DNA of 64,000 bases from Artemia franciscana (GCF_032884065.1 NC_088868.1:3873720-3937719); one strand, 5' to 3'; positions 24,060 to 33,980 are shown, numbered from the stretch's first letter. The notes: generated by a model not told the origin, from the letters alone. A program made the numbers and translations.

Positions 24060-24785
24060 CACCCCCAAACAAAATAAAATCCCCCTGAAAACGTCTGTAC
24101 ACTTCCCAATAACCATTACTATATGTAAACACTGGTCAAAGTTTGTAACTTGCAGCCCCTCCCCCAGGGATTATGGGGGAGTAAGACATCCCCAACGACA
24201 TAGTTATTATATTTTTGACTATGCTGAAAAAAATGGCTATCTCAAAATTTTGATTCTTTGACTTTGGGAAAAAAATGAGCGTGGGGGGGGGCCTAGATGC
24301 CCTCCAACTTTTTTGGTTACTTAAAAGGGCTCTAGAACTTTTCATTTCCATAAGAATGAGCCCTCTTGCGATATTCTAGGACCACTTGGTCGATACAATG
24401 ACCCATGGAAAAAAAAAACAAATAAACACGCACCCGTGATTTGTCTTCTGGCAAAAATAAAAAATTCCACATTTTTGTAGATAGGAGCTTGAAACTTCTA
24501 CAGTAGGGTTCTCTGATACGCTGAATCTGATGGTGTCATTTTCGTTAAGATCCTACGACTTTTAGGGGGTGTTTCCCCCAATTTTCCTAAATAAGGCAAA
24601 TTTTCTCAGGCTCGTAACTTTTGATGGGTAGAACTAAACTTGATGAAACTCATATATTTAAAATCAGCATTAAAATGCGATTCTATTGATGTAGCTATTG
24701 ATATCAAATTTAAATTTTTTAGAGTTTTGGTTATTATTGAGCCGGATTGCTCCTTACTACAGTTCGTTACCACGAACTGTTTGAT
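24060..24785 (+). repeat. Family A copy, forward, near full length
   Basis: From 'cttcccaataaccattacta' to the hairpin terminus 'acagttcgttaccacgaact' (about 24759-24780). It is the best forward example, reading through every landmark shared with the 62345-63270 reverse copy. Confidence 0.9.
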
Positions 24786-25439
24786 TTCTGAACGTTTTTG
24801 AAAAAATGTTTGTTTTGATTTTGGCTCTCCGCAGAGGAATAATTAACACGAATTTTGCAAGTTTATTTTTTTGGGCTAAATGGCTTTCTCATAGTTTTGA
24901 TAGTTTTCATAGTAGTTGCCCTGCGATTTTTTGGTTACTTAAAAAGGCAACTAAAACTTTAAATTTTTTACTAATGTTTTTATTAGTAAAAGATAAACGT
25001 AACTTATAAATTAGCTTACGTAACGAACTTTTGTAATCTCATGTTTTTTATTAAATATATGAAGGGTAATGGTTATGGGGAAGTGTAAAGACGTTTTGAG
25101 GGGGATTTTTGGTTGGGGGAGGGGTTGACAAGAGGGAGATATGTTGGGGGAACTTTCCATCGAGGAATTTGTCATGGGGGAAGAAAATTTCCATGAAGGG
25201 AGTACAGGATTTTCTAGCATTGTTAAAAAAAAACAATGAAAAAATAAATATGAAAAGTTTTTTCAACTGCAAGTAAGGAGTAGCATTAAAACGAACAGAA
25301 ATTACTACGCATATGAGGGGCTCACCTCCTCCTAATACCTCGCTCTTTACGCTAAAGTATTTTTAGTGATTACAACTATTTATTCTACGGCTTTTGTGAT
25401 TTAGGGGTCATTCTTAATGAATTGGGGCTTATCATTCTG
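24786..25439. repeat. Family C fragments in both orientations
   Basis: Forward family C sequence ('tttgattttggctctccgca', 'acgtaacttataaattagct') is followed by a reversed segment. The reversed segment begins 'aagggtaatggttatgggga' and includes 'gcaagtaaggagtagcatta' and 'cctcgctctttacgctaaag'. It looks like a template-jumped mosaic. Confidence 0.65.
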
Positions 25440-25960
25440 ATTCCAAATATATAAGTTTCATTAAGTTTGACTGAGAAAATTTGGCTGATTTTCAAAAATA
25501 TGGGTAAACACCTCTTAGAAGTTACAGAATTTTAATGAAAATCACATCATCAGATTTAGAGTATCAAAGAGCCTTTGGTTGAGTTTTCAAGCTCATATCT
25601 GGAAAAATGTGGAATTGTATATTTTTTTGCCAGAACAAAGATCACGGATGCGTGTTTATTTGGTGTTGTTTATTCCCCAGGGATGATCGTATCGACCCAG
25701 TGGCCATATAACGTTGGGAGAGTGTATATTTTAACGGAAATGTAAAGTTATAGTACCTTTTTTAATTAAAAACAATTGGAGGGCAACTAGGCCCCCTCCC
25801 GTGCCTTTTTCCCCAAGATTGTTCGATCAAAATTTTGAGAGCTTTTTAGTTCAGCATAGTTAAAAGACTGAATGACCGTGTCTTTTGAGATAAAATGGCC
25901 CCCTATAGTCCATGGGGAAATGTTTTTAAATTATAAAATTAGCCGATTGTTAACGTATAG
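25440..25960 (-). repeat. Family A copy, reverse, lacking the hairpin end
   Basis: Contains 'aatatataagtttcatt', 'agagtatcaaagagcc' and 'ctcccgtgcctttttcccc', all in reverse family A order. The terminal hairpin is missing. Confidence 0.75.
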
Positions 25961-26110
25961 TATCTGTTACTGGGATACATTTTTCAGGCCGGGAGGAGAG
26001 GAGCAATTTCCTTCTGGGAGGTTTTATCACAGGGAGAAATTTCCATGGAGAGGGAAGTTTTCAGGGTTGAACTTTTCGGAGGAAATTTACTCTGGGTGAA
26101 TCTGCAAGTA
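25961..26110 (+). repeat. Family G fragment
   Basis: Shares 'ggagaggaagttttc'-like, G-rich words and the preceding 'gtatagtatctgttact' with family G at about 5290 and 40010. It is non-coding. Confidence 0.5.
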
Positions 26111-26284
26111 TTCAAGTATTCAATTTGCAAGTATCTTGAAAAATAGTATGTGCGTAGTTTGGCATATTTGTGTATGGTCAACAAAAATTACTACCAATAA
26201 GAGTTGGGCTAATGTCCCTTTCTCTTTTCCAGTACTGTAAAAGTCTACATGTCCTTCCCATTTTATTGAGAACTAATAAATAAA

Positions 26285-26575
26285 AAAAACTAGTTTTTTT
26301 AAATGAAAGTAAGGAGCGACATTAAAATTTAAAACGAACAGAAATTGCTCCGCACATGAAAGGGGCTGTTCCCTTCTCAACAGCCCGATCTTTACGCTAT
26401 AGTTTGAATCTTTCTCTCAATTCTACTTTATTATACAGTAAAAACTTTAGCGTAAAGAGCGGGGTGTTGAGAACGGAACAGCCTCTTTCATATACGGGAT
26501 AATTTCTGTTCGTTTTAAGTCTTAATGTCGCTCCTTACTGTCAGTTAAAAAACCTAGTTCTTTTTTTATTTAATT
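26285..26575. repeat. Family B foldback element, best example
   Basis: The left arm (about 26300-26405) runs from 'aaatgaaagtaaggagcgac' to 'cgatctttacgctatag'. The right arm (about 26437-26550) runs from 'aactttagcgtaaagagcgg' to 'gtcgctccttactgtcag'. The arms are close reverse complements around a spacer of about 35 bp, so this unit can form a long hairpin. No coding capacity. Confidence 0.9.
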
Positions 26576-27400
26576 TCTGAACATTTTTGAATTAATGTTT
26601 GATTTTGGCTCTCCGCACATAAATCATAGAAATGAAATTTTGCGTATTAATTCTTTTTTTGTGTCAATGGATGTCTCTTAGTTTTTATCAGACGATTTTG
26701 ATAAGAAAAAGGGGTGGGGGAGGACCCCTAGTTGCCCTCCAATTTTCAGTTTCTTAAAAAGGCAACTAGAACTTAATTTTTAGCGAACATATTTAATTAG
26801 TAAAAAGTTTACGTAACTTGAGAATTAACTTACGTAACAAGCTTCTATATTCTTATATTTTTATTATGTATAGGAGGGGGTTTGTCCCCTTTTTAATATC
26901 TCGCTCTTGACACTTCAATTAAATTTTAATTTAAAATTTAGCTTAAATTTCACTCTTCAAGCTTAAATTTTGTCCTAATTCTTTAAGAATGATCCCTGAA
27001 TCAGAAAGGCCGAAGAATAAATGGTTGAAACTGCTAAAAATACTTAGGCGTAAAGAGTGAGGTATTTAGGAGAAAAATTCCTCATATGCGTAATAATCTC
27101 TGATCGTTTTAAGTTTTAATGCTGCTCTTTACTTTCAGTTGAAAAACTGTTTCATATTTATTTTTTCATTTTTCTTTTAATAATGCTAAGAAATCCTGCA
27201 CCCCCTTCATTGAATTTCTCTTCCCCCATGACGTATTCCTCCAAGGAAAGGTCCTCCCATATAGCCCTCTCCCCTCAACCCCCCCCCAACCAAAAAAACC
27301 CTGAAAACGTCCGTATACTTCACATTTAACCATTACTGTATGTACACATTGGTCAAAGTTTTCTGTTTTACAAAACATCAACGACAAATAAAAATACAAT
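26576..27400 (+). repeat. Family C copy followed by a family A beginning
   Basis: Family C words ('tttggctctccgcacataaa', 'acgtaacttgagaattaact', 'aggcgtaaagagtgaggtat') run to about 27140. Then comes the start of a forward family A unit ('aaccattactgtatgtacac' at 27339), which stops at about 27370. Confidence 0.7.
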
Positions 27401-28688
27401 CTCTATAATAATCAGCATAACTGGGAGAAACTATTAAAAATAATGAACATTAATTCCGGGAAGCTCAGTGATTTCAGTTTTTATTTCAGTGTAATTTTTA
27501 TTTTAAATGCTGTAAATATAAAAAACTCTTGAAACATATTTCGTCTTCAGTAAAATACAAATGACACAACGGGCTTTTGACTTTTACACTCAATGTTTTT
27601 GATTTATATCTTCGATACCCGAAGTATGACTTATAAGAACCTAACAATATGAACTTGGACCTCAAAATAATTTTTAGCGTCTTAGATACTCAACCAGTCA
27701 TAAAAGATTTTGCCGGCTTCCAAACTAGTAGCTCGTAAACGACTACAATGCTCCATAAGAGTTAATTTTCCTTTAATGGACTTTCTATCATAGTGGTTTA
27801 TTTGAAATTAATTTTGATTTGATGAAATTAAGGTGAAATTTACAAGCTTTCCTGGAAGTTTCTTGGGGAATATTGGTGTAATTTTCAGTAAATTCAAATA
27901 CTTGAAAAAACGGACCCTTTCGATGTGAGTCACTATCTCTTTTTTAAAGGAAAATGAAGCGTTAGTAAATTTGCCTCTGAACCAAGCTTCCAATAACATT
28001 TGTAAAATTTCATTATATTTATTCTGATACGCAGAGTTGTCAGGGCCTTAGATCTCCATCAACGTGGTCTTACACCAGAGGTATTTCTGACTCAAACTAA
28101 TGTTAGATTGAAAGAGCTGAGTCTCAAATAGACAAAGTTATCTTGTTCTCTGACAACTGCTCAAATATATATATATTTCAACATTTTGGGGAAAATTCTT
28201 GCTTAAGTTCTAAGTCCAAAATTTATAGCACTTGGAATGCAGAAATTATTTCAGCTTCGACTTTGAAGTAATTTCTAATTATTTTTCCAAACTTAAAGCG
28301 AACAAACAATGCTGCTTCGTACATAATACAATATTATTTCGAAAAATAATGTAAAGTAAACTAACTCTATGTCTTTTTCGGACAATTTTTGCACGTATCA
28401 TACGTGAGCTTTTAGGTGCCTTATAGCACTTGACGATTGTTTTACAAATTCAAATTTACAGAGATTAGGTCCTATTGGTAAGCTGTGAGATACATGTAAG
28501 GAGATTTTAGTAAGCCATTGAAAGAGAAGCAGTTTTAGCCCCCTTTTTTTAGGTGGATTTGACATCCAAGTAATTTCCAGTAATGGTTTACTCATTTAAC
28601 TTTGGATCCCCTTTAAAAGAATTGTGAATATAGTTTTCGACACAATCAAATATCTTTCTTTTTAGTTTCACTTATAAGTTCTCTTTCG
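27401..28688. other. Flank of the MULE locus, no gene seen
   Basis: AT-rich sequence with no family A-C repeat and no obvious terminal inverted repeat matching the sequence after 31800. If the MULE locus retains transposon ends they should lie here and after 31.8 kb, but I could not identify them by eye. Confidence 0.35.
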
Positions 28689-29609
28689 ATGATGGGTAAA
28701 AAAATGAGGAAAAGAGGCTCTCGTGGCAAAAAGTTCATTAACAAATACAAAGAAATACAAGAAAAAATAAAGGTTCAAAGAAGTAACCAGGAGTATTCGA
28801 GAGAATATGAGTACGAAAGGTTAAGTACTATTTGCAAATCCACGGAAGAAGGTGGACAACAGGGAGATGAAATCAACGATGATGGTTTCCAAACGCACTT
28901 TGAAGCAAAGGTGTTAGAAAAGATTGATACCGAAGGGAATTTTGAAAATGATAAGCTGGGCATGAAGTTCAAAGAGTGCATGGAAATTAAGGAGTGCAAG
29001 GATATGGAAAAGGTTGACCTCCAAGAGAGTATGCTGGAATATTTTGAGCTGGAAGAAGAAAATGAGTTCCAGGTTAATGACATCTATAATGAAAACGATG
29101 ATAAAATGACCCCACAACAAGTACAAAATTTTCAAAAGGATCGACCAAGTGTTATTCAGGAAACACGTGGCGCATCACTTTGTAATCCAGTGGATCTACA
29201 TGTTTACGAAACCAAGAAATCGGCACTTAAATCTACTGAGGCTGCCATAATCTTGAAGACCGCTCACGAAACTGCTATATCATTTAAACTGTGCAAAAAC
29301 ACTGTTTCGTCCTATCCTGCTGCAGGTAGTATTTTTTTAGTATATTCAGATAGTATTGAACGCATACAAGACTACAAGGCCGATGGTTACCGTTATAGCA
29401 GTACTAGTGGGGGACACTCGGTAACTGTACCCTCTGTTCATCCAAACTTCAGAAAGAGAGTTAATCAACGGCTGATTGAAGGCAAGACGGTCGATTTGAA
29501 GAGATATATCTTTCGATATGAGCCATGTGTATTCACCTCTCCATTTGAGCACTGCCTATATACGGTTATTCATTATGTTGGTACTTGTGACAGAAAATCA
29601 ATTTGTTGA
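28689..29609 (+). CDS. MULE-locus N-terminal protein, possible CG-1-like domain
   Basis: A 306-codon frame from an ATG pair to TGA at 29607. Residues 1-60 are very basic then charged. Residues 60-150 are acidic and likely helical or coiled. Residues about 211-300 resemble in layout a CG-1-type DNA-binding domain. The cues are SIFLVYSDSIERI, then KADGYRY, a basic Arg-Lys-Arg stretch, Tyr-rich strands, and a closing FEHCLYTVIHYVG. MULE proteins in invertebrates often carry such a domain ahead of the transposase, but this match is by eye and weak. The frame continues past the TGA without another stop into the transposase segment, so it is probably the front of one longer protein. A start upstream was not found. 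Confidence 0.6.
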   Translation: MMGKKMRKRGSRGKKFINKYKEIQEKIKVQRSNQEYSREYEYERLSTICKSTEEGGQQGDEINDDGFQTHFEAKVLEKIDTEGNFENDKLGMKFKECMEIKECKDMEKVDLQESMLEYFELEEENEFQVNDIYNENDDKMTPQQVQNFQKDRPSVIQETRGASLCNPVDLHVYETKKSALKSTEAAIILKTAHETAISFKLCKNTVSSYPAAGSIFLVYSDSIERIQDYKADGYRYSSTSGGHSVTVPSVHPNFRKRVNQRLIEGKTVDLKRYIFRYEPCVFTSPFEHCLYTVIHYVGTCDRKSIC

Positions 29610-30782
29610 AAAAATATAGATGAGTACAACCAGATAAGAACTGAAAGGCTCGTGAAATGGTCCATCCCTGCACTTAAGTATTTTCAAGTTAATTTGGAGC
29701 CTGATATGTTGAAGTATGACTGTGCCTTCATCGTTTCCCAGATCCCTGATTTTAATCCAGTCTCCTGGATAACCAACAATACCGCAGAGTCATTCAACGC
29801 TGTGATGAAAAGAGTTATACAACAACATCGAGACGTACCAATGGACAGATGTATCTTGGGTCTCCTTTGTTTAGACGATGAATATTATACACACGTATCT
29901 CGTGGATACAAGGGAATAGGAGATTATAGACTCCTTGAGAAGGCACATAAGGAATATATAGTTCATATAAAGAAGGAGGAAGATCCAGTTGAATCCAGGA
30001 AGGAAATGTTTCTGCGCATGGTCCAAGAAGTAGATGGATCAGATTCCTTTTGCGAAAAAAATTCGACAAAAGAAGACCACCAGCTAAGTGGTATAGTTGA
30101 CATAGCAGAAGCACTATGGAGAAAGGGACATGTTACATTTTGCAACGAAAATCAAGTGTATCTTGTTTCAAATCTGGCTAGAAAGAAGGTTAATGTTGTG
30201 ACACCACGCACAGAAACAATCACTGTTAGAGGAAATAAAATTGTTACAAAGGGTACTAAGAGGAAGAGCTTGGTAGAAGTTTATGATTGTTCTTGTGATT
30301 TTGGAATTTCTGCATGCCCTTGCAAACTAGCAGTTTTAAGATCTCGAGGACATGATCTAGTAGCCGAAAAATCCACTATACAGCTGAAAACTCTCAAGAA
30401 CGTCAAAGTAAGATCTAAAAGGTATGTGAGGCCTGGAATAAAAAGCTCATTAACCATTCAGGACTGTTACAATATTAAACCTGCAGCAGATTCTGTAGCA
30501 GCCCATAATTTGTCGTTTACTTCTGATAGTGATAATGAAGTAGCTTCACTTAAAAAGACTTCCGAGTACCAATCGAGAAGCTCTGACGGGGATCATAATT
30601 CAAAAGTTGCAAAGCATACAGAAGACATACAGTTTGTGAAGATTGTAAAAAAAGGAAGCATTGCCCCACTCAACCGGAGAAACCCAGAAAAATGGCAAGG
30701 AGACGGAATATTCGTTTTGAAGCTACCCCGTGTACAATTCCTTCATCAATTTGCCATGGTTATGCGTTTACAGGTCCCATAA
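29610..30782 (+). CDS. MULE transposase C-terminal segment with SWIM-like zinc motif
   Basis: Same frame as the preceding CDS, resumed directly after its TGA and open to TAA at 30780-30782. From 29652 it reads VKWSIPALKYF, then WITNNTAESFNAVMKR, PMDRCILGL and SRGYKGIGDYRLL. This is the signature tail of animal Mutator-like transposases (Trp, TNN-x-x-ES-x-N, then a Tyr/Arg-Gly block). Further on, CSC then six residues then CPC forms a SWIM-type zinc motif with Cys in place of the usual final His (Cys213, 215, 222 and 224 counted from the GTG at 29652). The DDE metal-binding core normally found before this part is absent. The last 30 or so codons overlap the Ulp1 frame and may not be translated. 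No ATG lies near the start, which fits read-through or fusion with the upstream frame. Confidence 0.75.
   Translation, partial: KNIDEYNQIRTERLVKWSIPALKYFQVNLEPDMLKYDCAFIVSQIPDFNPVSWITNNTAESFNAVMKRVIQQHRDVPMDRCILGLLCLDDEYYTHVSRGYKGIGDYRLLEKAHKEYIVHIKKEEDPVESRKEMFLRMVQEVDGSDSFCEKNSTKEDHQLSGIVDIAEALWRKGHVTFCNENQVYLVSNLARKKVNVVTPRTETITVRGNKIVTKGTKRKSLVEVYDCSCDFGISACPCKLAVLRSRGHDLVAEKSTIQLKTLKNVKVRSKRYVRPGIKSSLTIQDCYNIKPAADSVAAHNLSFTSDSDNEVASLKKTSEYQSRSSDGDHNSKVAKHTEDIQFVKIVKKGSIAPLNRRNPEKWQGDGIFVLKLPRVQFLHQFAMVMRLQVP
30647..30653 (+). promoter_or_regulatory. Candidate -1 frameshift heptamer (A AAA AAA)
   Basis: Seven A's lie in phase for a tandem slip in the transposase frame (gtA AAA AAA gga). 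A -1 slip enters the Ulp1 frame, which is open from 30599 onward with no stop before the Ulp1 start at 30692. It could equally be the site of an A-run length error. A downstream pseudoknot was not assessed. Confidence 0.4.
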
Positions 30783-31798
30783 ATGATTTGTGTGATGAGG
30801 CAAAAGAAGTGATCAGGCTTTTAAAAAGGCTTTTTGGAATAGTGGTCGAATCTACCAATTCTGCTGTCGTAGAAAACGCAGCGAAACTAGTTTGGTGGAG
30901 AGCTACTAATTTTCCCTTAAGGGACACAGACATGTTTACGTTTTTCTTTGAAGACATTGAATCACTGCTGAGGCCTGAAACTTGGCTCAAAACTGAAATG
31001 GTGTCCTACCTCGTGAATCTGGTTACTTCTAGCTGTGTGTCGGCAAGAACTATCGATATTTATTCTACTTTCAATTTGACAAATATTGATGCTTTAAAGT
31101 CGTACCCAGAAGCGCCCAGAGAAAGATATAGTGATGTTTCACATGATTGCAGTGTTCTCTTTGTTCCATTGTGTGTCAATATACGTGATATATCAGATAG
31201 GGAGCGCAAGAATCATTTCATTTTGGGAATATGTGATTTCTCCAGGAGAACTTTCTATCTTCTTGATAGTTTGAAGCCATTAAACCGTACTCAAGGGAGG
31301 CAAGTTCTTTCCAACCTAAAATATCTCATGGATGGGGTTGATAAACGCTACATAGAACTTGAACTTGGTTCATGTCGAATTGCTCCACAAGTAGATTCGT
31401 CAAGCTGCGGGCTTTTCGTTGTCAAATATGCCCAAGACTACGCAAATGGGATAACCTATTTGGGAAGTGCACTGTCAGTTGATCTTCCATCACCTTCTAA
31501 GTATAAGCGGTCAAAGGCAAGATCCACAGTATCCAATCAGAAAGTCATAGACTTATATAACGATGATACTGAAATGGCAAATATGAAAACTGTGGAACTA
31601 ATGAATAAATATAGAAACGAATTGGCTGTCCAGGTACTTGAATCTCTTTTAATAAAGAACAGAATGGTCAGTTGTTATAACTGTCGAGAACAGATACCGG
31701 AGAACATGCAGCTCATATGTAAAAACTGTAAAGCAGTTGCCTGTAGTGATTGCGAAGCAAAATCCAGCAGGAACTTCTGTCAACTCTGCTGTGTCTGA
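30692..31798 (+). CDS. Ulp1/SENP-like cysteine protease (C48) with Cys-rich tail
   Basis: A 368-residue frame from ATG 30692 to TGA. The C48 family cleaves SUMO or related ubiquitin-like modifiers. The catalytic set is complete with SENP spacing: His175 (NHFILGICDF), Asp192 seventeen residues on (YLLDSL), Gln233 (APQ) and Cys239 (SSSCG) six later. Residues 1-150 form an unassigned helical region. The tail has four CxxC pairs (Cys328/331, 343/346, 351/354, 363/366), suggesting two bound zincs in a RING- or FYVE-like fold. Ulp1 domains are common passengers in MULE and KDZ transposons. Here it is the best preserved part. The frame overlaps the transposase frame by 91 bases at -1, so translation may be by frameshift or from its own ATG. 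Confidence 0.85.
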   Translation: MARRRNIRFEATPCTIPSSICHGYAFTGPINDLCDEAKEVIRLLKRLFGIVVESTNSAVVENAAKLVWWRATNFPLRDTDMFTFFFEDIESLLRPETWLKTEMVSYLVNLVTSSCVSARTIDIYSTFNLTNIDALKSYPEAPRERYSDVSHDCSVLFVPLCVNIRDISDRERKNHFILGICDFSRRTFYLLDSLKPLNRTQGRQVLSNLKYLMDGVDKRYIELELGSCRIAPQVDSSSCGLFVVKYAQDYANGITYLGSALSVDLPSPSKYKRSKARSTVSNQKVIDLYNDDTEMANMKTVELMNKYRNELAVQVLESLLIKNRMVSCYNCREQIPENMQLICKNCKAVACSDCEAKSSRNFCQLCCV

Positions 31799-32695
31799 GG
31801 AGAACTAGACTAGACAACAAGATCTGAGCTAACAAGAAACAACAACAGAACTAAACTAATTCTTCCAAAATTTTATCTCTTTGAAACACCAACAAAGCTG
31901 ACAAAAACAAACTAAACTACGAAATAGCGCTACTGAACGTCCACAGATTACGTAAACTGAGTCGTTCATCTTCTTCATTTGGAGAAACCTGTGCAGAAGA
32001 GAGCAATAACGAACATGAAGGGCCGTAGTGGTACCGGCGGGACATCTGTCCTTAAACTGCTGGGGATAGGCGATTCGGGTATCTGCACTTCCCACAGGTC
32101 CAATCCAGTAACCATTCAAAGACGGCGATTAATTCTTAATTTTGCGCTGCGTTTTCATTCACCCTGCGTTTTCATTCCCGCTGCGATTCTTTTTACGCAG
32201 CCACAGAATAAGAAATAAAGAAAATACCGACAAGTGCATGAATCCGAAAATATGTGCGAACAAACATGGGTCCTAAACGAGACCGCTAACGGAAATTATC
32301 CAGTCCAAAAAATTTCTAGATTTCTGCAGAGCCTGCTAACAAGGCCTTAAGCCAGAATCTAAGGCTGTATTACGCGATGGATGTGAAAAATGGTTAGTGT
32401 ATAGAGTGCATAAACAAATCCATCCCAGAGTATGAACTCTTTACAAAGATGTCAACCATAGGAAATATGCAGAGGTACTGTCTGCTTTGCAAGCAATCTG
32501 GAACATCAGCAGATCCCCCTTCATTAGTAGAAATTTCGAGCCTTATAATATCCAATGTCCCAAGTACTTCGGCTATCACGGACATAGTAAAAGGAGCGGA
32601 AGAGCAGCTTAAACGTGATATCACCGAAAGGATAGATGAAGACAAAGAGTGTAATGATAACCTTGAGAAAAACATGGTGGAAAAATGTACTTTCC
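31799..32695. other. Spacer with small unrecognised ORF
   Basis: Immediately after the protease stop. An 88-codon plus-strand frame (32449-32715) begins MSTIGNMQRYCLLCKQSG and is acidic near its end. It has no domain I know. It overlaps the start of the reverse-transcriptase fragment in another frame. Confidence 0.35.
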
Positions 32696-32998
32696 CAGAA
32701 GTTGAAATCAATTGAAACAAACCTCTTGGAATCATACGAGAAAATCACAGACCTAATTGACCACAGCCATCCAGTTGACCTGCTCCTGCTGGACTTTGCT
32801 TGAGCCTTTGACAAGGTTCCTCACAGTCGACTGCACTCTGAAATATACGCTATCGGTATCAATCGGGCTGTTGTAGACTGGCTGATGAATTTCCTTACAA
32901 ATCGCAAGCAGAAAGTTCACTTATTTGCTACAGATGGCCAGCCAATCTACTTTGACGAGACCGAAGTATTTAGCGGAGTACCACAGGGAGCTGTACTG
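32696..32998 (+). pseudogene. LINE reverse-transcriptase fragment
   Basis: One frame reads DLLLLDFA, an internal TGA (32801), AFDKVPHSRL, WLMNFLTNRKQKV and SGVPQGAVL. This is the core of a non-LTR retrotransposon RT: motif A with its Asp, the finger and palm region, then motif B. It is cut just after motif B, where a 147-bp tandem array begins, so the YADD box is missing. The stop replaces the usual Lys before Ala-Phe-Asp. It is a dead fragment of jockey/CR1-like type; the exact clade is not determined. Confidence 0.85.
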
Positions 32999-32999
32999 T

Positions 33000-33980
33000 A
33001 ACTCCTTGGTCGAGGTGCCTTCGATTACGTTGGTCGAATGGCGCTAATGGGCAAAGGAAGAGTCTTTTCTGCTCTAAGCAAAAATTGTTTGCACCCACAA
33101 AACTTTCTCAAACACAATAAAAATACCACACTTAGAGCAGTATGATAACTCCTTGGTCGAGCTGCCTTCGATGAGGTTGGTCGAGTGGCGCTAATGGGCA
33201 AAGGAAGAGTCTTTTCTGCTCTAAGCAAAAATTGTTTGCACCCACAAAAATTTCTCAAACACAATAAAAATACCACACTCGGAGCAGTCGGATAACTCCT
33301 TGGTCGAGCTGCCTTCGATTACGTTGGTCGAGTGGCGCTAATGGGCAAAGGAAGAGTCTTTTCTGCTCTAAGCAAAAATTGTTTGGACCCACAAAACTTT
33401 CTCAAACACAATAAAAAAACCACACTTGGAGCAGTCGGATAACTCCTTGGTCGAGCTGCCTTTGATGAGGTCGGTCGAGTGGCGCTAATGGGCAAAGGAA
33501 GAGTCTTTTCTGCTCTAAGCAAAAATTGTTTGGACCCACAAAACTTTCTCAAACACAATAAAAATACCACACTCGGAGCAGTCGGATAACTCCTTGGTCG
33601 AGCTGCCTTCGATTACGTTGGTCGAGTGGCGCTAATGGGCAAAGGAAGTCTTTTCTGCTCTAAGCAAAAATTGTTTGCACCCACAAAACTTTCTCAAACA
33701 CAATAAAAATACCACACTCGGAGCAGTCGGATAACTCCTTGGTCGAGCTGCCTTCGATGAGGTTGGTCGAGTGGCGCTAATGGGCAAAGGAAGTCTTTTC
33801 TGCTCTAAGCAAAAATTGTTTGCACCCACAAAACTTTCTCAAACACAATAAAAATACCACACTCGGAGCAGTCGGATAACTCCTTGGTCGAGCTGCCTTC
33901 GATGAGGTTGGTCGAGTGGCGCTAATGGGCAAAGGAAGAGTCTTTTCTGCTCTAAACAAAAATTGTTTGCACCCACAAGA
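33000..33980. repeat. 147-bp tandem array with dimeric higher-order pattern
   Basis: The word 'aactccttggtcga' starts copies at 33000, 33147, 33294, 33441, 33588, 33733 and 33878. The spacing is 147, 147, 147, 147, 145 and 145. Copies 1, 3 and 5 carry 'gattacgttgg', while copies 2, 4, 6 and 7 carry 'gatgaggt(t/c)gg', so the older unit of duplication looks like a 294-bp dimer. Copies 5 and 6 share a 2-bp deletion. The last copy is partial. On the minus strand one frame is open through the even copies but stopped in the odd ones. Confidence 0.95.

Larger units (their letters stand above)
28689..31798 (+). mobile_element. Mutator-like (MULE) element or MULE-derived locus with SWIM and Ulp1 modules
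   Basis: Three long plus-strand frames lie in the order expected for an invertebrate MULE protein: N-terminal region, transposase C-terminal segment with zinc motif, then a Ulp1-type protease. Frames one and two are the same frame, split by one TGA at 29607-29609. Frame three is -1 relative to frame two. The roughly 300-residue DDE catalytic core that should precede the Trp-rich 'TNN-ES-N' segment is missing, so the element cannot transpose on its own. Few lesions over 3.1 kb contrast with the heavily decayed LINE nearby, so the loss is recent or the rest is under constraint. Terminal repeats and target duplications were not found. Confidence 0.75.
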
